The notes under the pieces: generated by a model
Seen by the model: the letters and a program-made list of their open reading frames with translations, nothing else
The model's database searches: none
Told to the model about the DNA's origin: nothing
NCBI GenBank assembly: GCA_003230945.1
Contig: QIHK01000037.1
Location: 1 to 6,245 of the forward strand
Reading direction: 5' to 3'
Source: Candidatus Kaiserbacteria bacterium
GTDB taxonomy: Bacteria > Patescibacteriota > Minisyncoccia > Phycocordibacterales > Phycocordibacteraceae
Length of the DNA stretch: 6,245 bases
Program-made: the position numbers and the translations under genes
Shown here: positions 1 to 3,813 of the stretch, in pieces
Numbering within the stretch: position 1 is the stretch's first letter
Layout: the number at the start of each line of letters is the position of its first letter

Positions 1-219
1 CATTGGCTCCGGCTGAGGTGCTGAGTTTGGTGGTGATTTTGATTGGGATGCTTCATCAGGTTCGTTCGATGATTTAAGTAGTACGAGATCAGGCACGCCA
101 CCTTTTTTGACGGTTTCCATATCGGCAGCAAAAGTACGCACGTACCTTGCTTTTGATTCTAAATCAAGCGTGTCATCGTCTTCAATTTCTAGGTCGATTT
201 CATTATCAGAAGAATCCAT
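1..219 (-). CDS. Hypothetical acidic protein, N-terminal fragment
   Basis: An open frame starts at an ATG at 219-217 and runs off the left edge, giving 73 residues. The first 21 residues are strongly acidic (D/E at 2, 5, 7, 9, 11, 13-16, 19 and 21). A more ordered stretch follows (about 26-48, including YVRTFAADMETVKKGG), then a Pro/Ser/Gln-rich linker (about 50-73). There is no signal peptide or membrane segment in the visible part. I do not recognise the family. The layout, a short conserved-looking segment followed by a low-complexity linker, suggests a tethered or membrane-associated protein whose main domain lies outside the window, but that is a guess. A weak AAGAAG sits 4 bases before the ATG, and a -10-like TACACT (234-229) lies 9 bases upstream. 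The start is chosen because it is the only ATG upstream of the acidic segment. Confidence 0.6.
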   Translation of the reverse strand, partial: MDSSDNEIDLEIEDDDTLDLESKARYVRTFAADMETVKKGGVPDLVLLKSSNEPDEASQSKSPPNSAPQPEPM

Positions 220-264
220 GTACTTCTTAGTGTAACGCACTGACAAGCAAATATAGTGCTCTAT

Positions 265-304
265 AAACAATACCGCGGCGCCTCAAAGCGCCGCGGTATT
301 GTTT
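265..304 (-). terminator. Rho-independent terminator after the NYN gene
   Basis: A perfect 17-bp inverted repeat (265-281 pairs with 288-304) surrounds a 6-base loop. The stem contains the GC block CCGCGGCGC. On the minus strand it lies 9 bases past the stop of the NYN gene, and the distal arm ends in TATTGTTTATAG, a modest U-rich tail. It also insulates the downstream minus-strand gene starting at 219. It could work in both directions, as the 5' arm on the other strand is also AT-rich at its foot. Confidence 0.8.
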
Positions 305-312
305 GTGTATGG

Positions 313-828
313 TTATCCGCGTGCTGAAATCGTAAACTTCTTCGGGTCGTCACACATATCAGTAAATGCATGAGCGGCTTCCTTAAGTTTGCTTGAGGAA
401 GATTTACCGAACGAAATGACTTCTACCTGGCATCCCTCATTCATGTCAAGATATTGAATAAGTGGAATGAAATCTCCATCACCAGAAGCAATAACGATGG
501 TATCAAGTTTTGGAGCAAGTTTTACTGCATCAATAGCGAGACCAACGTCCCAATCTGCTTTCTTCGCGCCATCAGCGAAGATTTGGAGATCTTTTGTTTT
601 TGTTTCAATTCCTATTTTAGTAAGAGCCCCAAAGAAATTTTTCTCATCACCTGACTCGGTTGAGATAACGTAGGCGATTGCTCGCACAAGAATACGTCCT
701 CCTACAGCCTCTTCAAGTACTTTTCCGAAATCAACTCGTGTCTTATAAAGATGTTTTGCGCTGTGATAAAGATTTTGTGCATCAATGAATACTCCTACGC
801 GCTGCGCTGGGTGTTTAATAACTGCCAT
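313..828 (-). CDS. NYN-domain (LabA/DUF88-like) putative ribonuclease
   Basis: The 171-residue protein is essentially one NYN domain, a PIN-like nuclease fold. The diagnostic acidic residues are visible: D16 with N19 in VFIDAQNLY (13-21), D94 in KADWDVGLAIDAV (90-102), and D117 and D119 in IASGDGDFIPL (113-123). These acidic residues form the metal site in the family, whose members are thought to cleave RNA; substrate and partners cannot be read from the sequence. The C-terminus (about 142-171) is a short helical/basic tail, and there is no signal peptide or membrane segment, so it should be cytoplasmic. The ATG at 828 has no Shine-Dalgarno site. A TATACT (864-859) about 30 bases upstream is a possible -10 box. 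The gene is followed by a strong terminator and is separated from rpsO by 260 bases, so it is probably monocistronic. Domain identity is solid; biological role is unknown. Confidence 0.88.
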   Translation of the reverse strand: MAVIKHPAQRVGVFIDAQNLYHSAKHLYKTRVDFGKVLEEAVGGRILVRAIAYVISTESGDEKNFFGALTKIGIETKTKDLQIFADGAKKADWDVGLAIDAVKLAPKLDTIVIASGDGDFIPLIQYLDMNEGCQVEVISFGKSSSSKLKEAAHAFTDMCDDPKKFTISARG

Positions 829-911
829 AATTTTTGAGTAATGAGTGGGAGCTGGAGTAGTATAAAAATACCGCTTCGTTTCCTTCTCGTATAACTAAAG
901 TTTATTAAAAT

Positions 912-932
912 TTTGTAACTATATGCTACAAA
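912..932. repeat. Short inverted repeat upstream of the NYN gene
   Basis: TTTGTAAC (912-919) and GCTACAAA (925-932) are inverted copies with one mismatch around TATAT. The site lies about 85 bases before the NYN start, in an otherwise featureless AT-rich gap (829-1088) in which I see no gene. It could be an operator, but AT-rich sequence yields such repeats by chance. Confidence 0.25.
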
Positions 933-1088
933 CACATACTACCACTTCCCTATTTCAAGAAATTCTCACCTTTTTGAAACTTTCAAAGATTAAATGAAAA
1001 AATAAGAAATAAGAATTTGTAAGAAATATATTGAAATACGCAATAGAGAAAATCTATGCACCAATCAAACAAAAACTACAACTATGTT

Positions 1089-1355
1089 TTATCTCTTGAG
1101 ACCAAGTTTTTTAATAATCGCATTATATCGACGTTTATTATTACTCTCGAGATAACGCAAATGTGTGCGACGATCAGCAACCATTTGAAGAAGTCCACGA
1201 CGGGAATGAAAATCCTTTGGGTTCTTCTTCAAGTGTTTAGCTAGTTCATCAATCTGCTTAGAAAGCAGTGCAACTTGGACATCTGAAGAGCCAGTATCTA
1301 GCTCATGTCGAGCAGAATCCTTTATAACTGCTGTCTTTTTCTTTGCGGTAAGCAT
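1089..1355 (-). CDS. rpsO: 30S ribosomal protein S15
   Basis: The 88-residue product matches bacterial S15 in length (89 in E. coli) and motifs. DTGSSDVQVALL (20-31) and HSRRGLLQMVADRR (50-63) are family signatures. The 16S rRNA-contact positions known from S15 (T21, G22, Q27, H41, D48, S51, Y68) are all present; the usual second histidine near 45 is N45. S15 binds the central domain of 16S rRNA (helices 20-22) early in 30S assembly. The ATG at 1355 gives the expected N-terminal length. The only SD-like string, AAGG (1379-1376), is about 20 bases away, too far for normal use. A perfect 15-base inverted repeat (1354-1368) covers the start codon, which matters because S15 represses its own translation in several bacteria. 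The gene stands alone here, without the pnp gene that often follows rpsO. No clear terminator follows it. Confidence 0.97.
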   Translation of the reverse strand: MLTAKKKTAVIKDSARHELDTGSSDVQVALLSKQIDELAKHLKKNPKDFHSRRGLLQMVADRRTHLRYLESNNKRRYNAIIKKLGLKR

Positions 1356-1368
1356 GTGCTGAGCACAT
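1354..1368 (-). promoter_or_regulatory. Inverted repeat covering the rpsO start codon
   Basis: ATGTGCTGAGCACAT (plus-strand reading) is a perfect inverted repeat with 7-base arms around one G. In minus-strand RNA it would fold as a 6-bp stem with a 3-base loop, and the rpsO AUG sits partly in the 3' arm (1355-1354 in the stem). If transcription begins upstream it could sequester the start codon; if the mRNA is leaderless it can only act as a DNA site. Confidence 0.45.
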
Positions 1369-1393
1369 TACCATACCTTGCTTATTTAAGCAA
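1365..1393 (-). promoter_or_regulatory. Probable rpsO promoter with extended -10 and overlapping palindrome
   Basis: On the minus strand TTGCTT (1393-1388) is followed after exactly 17 bases by TAATGT (1370-1365), preceded by TGG, so TGnTAATGT forms an extended -10. Start of transcription would fall near 1358, only 2-3 bases before the rpsO ATG. The -35 region is one arm of a perfect inverted repeat, TTGCTTATTTAAGCAA (1378-1393, 7-bp arms), which could be an operator. Hexamer matches to consensus are only moderate. Confidence 0.4.
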
Positions 1394-1528
1394 ATGTGTC
1401 TAAAAAGTCTTAGAGAGCCATACTAGAGTCCAATGAGTCAAAGTACAGAGAGATATTAGTCTGTTTCCACAAAAAAATAAAAACAAAATATTTATTGTGC
1501 GCACTTGCGGGGTATACTTGTATTGTAT

Positions 1529-2446
1529 ATGGATGTTGAAACCGCAAAACGCCAATTTCTTGAATATATAGAGATAGAACGTGGACGTGCTGTGAAGACT
1601 ATCGAGAATTACGATCGATATCTATCGCGTTTTTTTACACAGATGCACATAAAGAAAACTACAGATATATCTGAACAGAATATTCGTGCGTTTCGTCTGT
1701 GGCTCAATCGCCAACATGGTACCGGTGCAGATTACATGAAACGACGCACCCAAAATTATTACATGATCGCATTACGCGCTTTCCTGAAGTTCCTCAGAAA
1801 ACGTGATATTGACTGTATATCCCCCGAACGCATTGAGCTTGCAAAGATTCCGGAACGCCATCTCGATCTTATAACCTCTGCAGAACTCGATCGCCTCATG
1901 AAAGCACCAACAGATTTCCTCTCAAAAGAAGAAAATATAGAAAAACGGCTTAAAAACTTACGTGATAAAGCTATTTTGGAACTTCTCTTCTCCACCGGAC
2001 TTCGTGTTTCTGAACTTTGTGCCCTTAATAGTGATCTCGATCTCGCTCGTGATGAACTCTCCGTACGAGGAAAAGGTGATAAAGTACGCGTTGTTTTCCT
2101 CTCTCCTTCTGCTAAAAAAGCAGTACGTACCTACTTAAAAGCACGTACCGATATGGAAGAAGCACTTTTTGTCGATGGCAGGCCTAAAAAACTTCATCGC
2201 ATTACTCCAAGAGATATTCAGCGCCACATGAAAATCTATGCTGCTAAAGCAGGCATCACAAAAAAAGTCACTCCTCATATTATTCGCCACTCATTTGCCA
2301 CCGATCTTCTTAGTAACGGAGCTGATATTCGTTCAGTGCAACAACTTCTTGGGCATGCTTCTATCAATACAACGCAAATTTATACGCATGTTACTGATTC
2401 TCATTTACGTGAAATACATAAGAAATACCACGCACGGGGAAAATAA
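1529..2446 (+). CDS. Tyrosine recombinase of the XerC/XerD class
   Basis: From the ATG at 1529 the protein has 305 residues, the usual Xer length. An N-terminal SAM-like DNA-binding domain spans about 1-95 and a catalytic domain about 110-300. All catalytic residues are present: R159 (STGLRVSEL), K182 (VRGKGDKVR), H250 and R253 (TPHIIRHSF), H276 (LLGHASINTT) and nucleophile Y285 (QIYTHV). Xer enzymes cut and rejoin dif sites to resolve chromosome dimers. The intact active site and Xer-like length argue against a decayed or phage integrase. XerC cannot be told from XerD, and a single-recombinase system is possible. A TTG at 1505 opens the frame 8 codons earlier, but those residues are not Xer-like and overlap a -10-like TATACT (1513-1518). 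The chosen ATG would then have a leader of only a few bases. No SD site is visible. An AT-rich dif-like sequence follows the stop immediately. Confidence 0.93.
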   Translation: MDVETAKRQFLEYIEIERGRAVKTIENYDRYLSRFFTQMHIKKTTDISEQNIRAFRLWLNRQHGTGADYMKRRTQNYYMIALRAFLKFLRKRDIDCISPERIELAKIPERHLDLITSAELDRLMKAPTDFLSKEENIEKRLKNLRDKAILELLFSTGLRVSELCALNSDLDLARDELSVRGKGDKVRVVFLSPSAKKAVRTYLKARTDMEEALFVDGRPKKLHRITPRDIQRHMKIYAAKAGITKKVTPHIIRHSFATDLLSNGADIRSVQQLLGHASINTTQIYTHVTDSHLREIHKKYHARGK

Positions 2447-2471
2447 GACCTTATAATATATTTTATTTAAA

Positions 2472-2496
2472 AATATCCCCTATCTTTAGGGGTATT
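2472..2496. terminator. Hairpin between xer and xth
   Basis: CCCCTA (2477-2482) pairs with TAGGGG (2487-2492) around TCTT, and four more A/T pairs extend the stem past a bulged T (2472-2475 with 2493-2496). It lies 26 bases after the xer stop. The U-rich tail is on the minus-strand side only (TATTTTTAAAT), so as a plus-strand terminator for xer it is weak. Its 3' arm overlaps another inverted repeat (2491-2521), so the two structures exclude each other. Confidence 0.4.
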
Positions 2497-2521
2497 CTAG
2501 AAATTCATACGTTAGAATACC
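2491..2521 (+). promoter_or_regulatory. Candidate operator and promoter of xth
   Basis: GGTATTCTA (2491-2499) and TAGAATACC (2513-2521) are perfect inverted 9-base arms separated by 13 bases, with arm centres 22 bp apart (about two helical turns). The right arm contains TAGAAT (2513-2518), a -10-like hexamer 6 bases before the xth ATG, predicting transcription start at or next to the start codon. No good -35 is seen. A dimeric repressor or activator bound here would cover the promoter. Confidence 0.45.
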
Positions 2522-2524
2522 AAT

Positions 2525-3322
2525 ATGAAAATTATTTCCTGGAATGTGAATGGCATACGAGCGGTACATCGCAAAGATCTCTTTTATCCCTTTATAAAGA
2601 CACTTAGACCAGATGTTCTCTGTCTTCAAGAAACAAAAGCTGAGGAACAAGAGTCCCCACTTAATCTCCCCGACTACGACGAATACTGGAATCCAGCTAA
2701 GAAAAAAGGTTATAGCGGTACTGCCATTTTTCTAAAACGAACACCAGAAAATGTTCTATTTGGATTACCGAAAAATATTGTAAAGAAATATAAACTTGAA
2801 AATGATAAGTATGGCAATCCAAACGAAGAAGGCCGTGTTATCACAATTGATACTGGCAAACTCTATATAATTTCAGTTTATACGCCAAATTCTAAGGGAG
2901 ATTTGTCACGCCTTTCCTTGCGTTACGCGCAATGGGATCCAGCTTTTCTTGAGTATATAAATGAGCTAGAGGAGGAAAAACCCGTGGTTTTCTGCGGTGA
3001 TTTCAATGTTGCCCACTGCCCCATCGATTTGGCACATCCTAAGGAAAATGAAGGAAAACATGGCTATACAAAGGAGGAACGTGAAGGTATTGATAAAATA
3101 ATTCTTGCCGGTTTTATAGATACATTTCGAGATTTACATCCTAATGAATCAAATAAATATACCTGGTGGACACATTGGCAAAATGCGCGCGCTCGAAATG
3201 TAGGATGGCGTCTTGATTATATTTTTGCGAGTAAATCACTTACCAAGTATTTCAAAAGTGCTGATATCCATCCAAATATTATGGGTTCTGACCATTGCCC
3301 TGTTTCTCTAACCCTGTCTTAA
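2525..3322 (+). CDS. xth: Exodeoxyribonuclease III / AP endonuclease
   Basis: This 265-residue protein is a full-length member of the exonuclease III family (268 in E. coli Xth). The endonuclease/exonuclease/phosphatase fold motifs appear in order: N7 in ISWNVNGIR (4-12), metal-binding E36 in LCLQETKAE (32-40), Y119 in SVYTPN (117-122), D159 and N161 in CGDFNVAH (157-164), D231 in GWRLDYIFAS (227-236), and the D256/H257 pair in GSDHCPVSL (254-262). The family cleaves the phosphodiester bond 5' of abasic sites in base-excision repair and removes 3'-blocking groups; it acts in the cytoplasm on nucleoid DNA. The ATG at 2525 begins exactly at the conserved MKIISWNVNG and has no SD site. It follows xer by 78 bases in the same direction but is probably transcribed from its own promoter. 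The family can be subdivided (Xth versus ExoA type), which I have not resolved. Confidence 0.96.
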   Translation: MKIISWNVNGIRAVHRKDLFYPFIKTLRPDVLCLQETKAEEQESPLNLPDYDEYWNPAKKKGYSGTAIFLKRTPENVLFGLPKNIVKKYKLENDKYGNPNEEGRVITIDTGKLYIISVYTPNSKGDLSRLSLRYAQWDPAFLEYINELEEEKPVVFCGDFNVAHCPIDLAHPKENEGKHGYTKEEREGIDKIILAGFIDTFRDLHPNESNKYTWWTHWQNARARNVGWRLDYIFASKSLTKYFKSADIHPNIMGSDHCPVSLTLS

Positions 3323-3371
3323 AGGACATAAAAGACATTATCCACAGGTACCCTATTTACACTGTCCTTTA
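3320..3371 (+). repeat. Long-loop inverted repeat at the end of xth, enclosing a DnaA box
   Basis: TAAAGGACA (3320-3328), which includes the xth stop codon, pairs perfectly with TGTCCTTTA (3363-3371) over 9 bp. The 34-base loop contains the DnaA box TTATCCACA. No run of T follows (TTTATAAG), so it is a poor terminator. Confidence 0.4.
3338..3346 (+). promoter_or_regulatory. DnaA box, perfect match
   Basis: TTATCCACA is identical to the high-affinity DnaA box consensus. It lies 16 bases past the xth stop in the convergent xth/cca intergenic region, about 270 bases from the first parS-like site. Confidence 0.55.
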
Positions 3372-3427
3372 TAAGAGTATTCTTTCTAAAGACAGAGAGA
3401 TCTTTCTTAGAACATTTCATATCAGTT

Positions 3428-3607
3428 GTGCTGACTACTCGTAGACCTGCTACCGCCAGCGGCGATCCGCAACAAACAAATGAGTACGGCTCCGCGTGTC
3501 TCGCACAAGTTCTTTCATCAAAACCGCCCACCAAATCTCGGGCTGAATGCACCACAATTTACGCCCCGCTCCTTATTGCATTCAGCCACTTATCGGGGCG
3601 GTTTTTT
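3428..3607 (+). ncRNA. Candidate structured small RNA (GC-rich, terminator-ended)
   Basis: Within the gene-free stretch 3323-3813 this segment is clearly richer in G and C than its AT-rich flanks, a common sign of structured RNA in AT-rich genomes. The 5' half has local complementarity (TACTC at 3435-3439 with GAGTA at 3482-3486; GCGG/CCGC near 3460-3470). The 3' half is a nested hairpin ending in six T, which sets the plus strand. The 25-base apical loop (3552-3576) contains C-rich CGCCCCG and CTCCTTA; CTCCTT is complementary to a Shine-Dalgarno AAGGAG. It lacks the signature sequences of RNase P RNA, tmRNA and SRP RNA. It may instead be only a long structured 3' UTR of xth. The 5' end is uncertain, and no convincing promoter was found. 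Confidence 0.35.
3520..3607 (+). terminator. Two-helix terminator with an alternative pairing
   Basis: Helix P1 joins AAAACCGCCC (3520-3529) to GGGCGGTTTT (3596-3605). Inside it helix P2 joins GGCTGAATGCA (3541-3551) to TGCATTCAGCC (3577-3587), 11 bp without mismatch. TTTTTT (3602-3607) follows the GC part, as in intrinsic terminators. The loop sequence CGCCCCG (3562-3568) can instead pair with CGGGGCG (3594-3600), which competes with P1. It would end plus-strand transcription from xth or from an RNA gene. Confidence 0.65.
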
Positions 3608-3614
3608 GTATCTA

Positions 3615-3646
3615 AATTTCATGTGAACCATGTTTCACATATTACT
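3615..3646. promoter_or_regulatory. Two abutting degenerate parS-like sites
   Basis: AATTTCATGTGAACCA (3615-3630) matches 12 of 16 positions of the ParB site TGTTTCACGTGAAACA. The adjoining 3631-3646 starts with a perfect half-site TGTTTCAC, then diverges (11 of 16). Between them ATGTGAA (3621-3627) and TTCACAT (3634-3640) form an inverted repeat. Weak alone, but they belong to the cluster continuing to 4693. Confidence 0.4.
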
Positions 3647-3668
3647 AATACTATAGGTGCTCCATTTT

Positions 3669-3684
3669 TGTTCCACATGAAACA
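3669..3684. promoter_or_regulatory. parS site (ParB-binding centromere)
   Basis: TGTTCCACATGAAACA differs at one position from the Bacillus parS TGTTCCACGTGAAACA (14 of 16 against the T-containing form). It is intergenic, between the candidate RNA and cca. Confidence 0.75.
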
Positions 3685-3703
3685 TTCTTATTCTAAATAA
3701 CAC

Positions 3704-3734
3704 ATGAATTCCTATATAAAATATAGGAATTCAT
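3704..3734. repeat. Perfect 31-base AT-rich palindrome
   Basis: ATGAATTCCTATAT (3704-3717) and ATATAGGAATTCAT (3721-3734) are perfect 14-base inverted arms around AAA. No T-run follows on either strand, so it is not a standard terminator. The right arm can also pair with AATGAATT (3765-3772) to form a second hairpin (3728-3772, with inner ATCCT/AGGAT), so two folds compete. It sits among parS-like sites 80 bases past the cca stop. The TTCCTATA core resembles the XerC arm of Firmicutes dif sites. It could be a protein-binding or recombination site, or a cruciform. Confidence 0.7.
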
Positions 3735-3786
3735 TCGAAATAAATCCTTTACAGGATAATTCAAAATGAATTTATATAGAAGATAA

Positions 3787-3802
3787 TGTTTCGCGTGTAA
3801 CT
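3787..3802. promoter_or_regulatory. parS-like site
   Basis: TGTTTCGCGTGTAACT matches 13 of 16 positions of TGTTTCACGTGAAACA and lies just past the cca stop. The G in place of A at position 7 is shared with the sites at 4031 and 4318. Confidence 0.55.
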
Positions 3803-3813
3803 AAAAGTAAGAT

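Noticed and set aside
1505..1528. TTG start extending the recombinase by 8 residues
   Set aside because: The extra residues are not typical of Xer N-termini and overlap a likely -10 box; the ATG at 1529 begins at the expected MDVE...FLEYIEIERG region.
2401..2416. parS-like match TCATTTACGTGAAATA in the 3' end of xer
   Set aside because: Only 12 of 16, lacks the TTTC half-site and is isolated from the cluster by 1.2 kb; more likely chance.
3319..3555. Minus-strand open frame of 78 codons in the intergenic region
   Set aside because: Overlaps the structured GC-rich element, has no start signal and no recognisable protein features.
3428..3607. RNase P RNA, tmRNA, SRP RNA or 6S RNA
   Set aside because: None of the signature sequences of RNase P RNA, tmRNA (no TTCGA T-arm, no tag frame) or SRP RNA (no conserved apical loop) is visible, and the ends do not pair as in 6S RNA.
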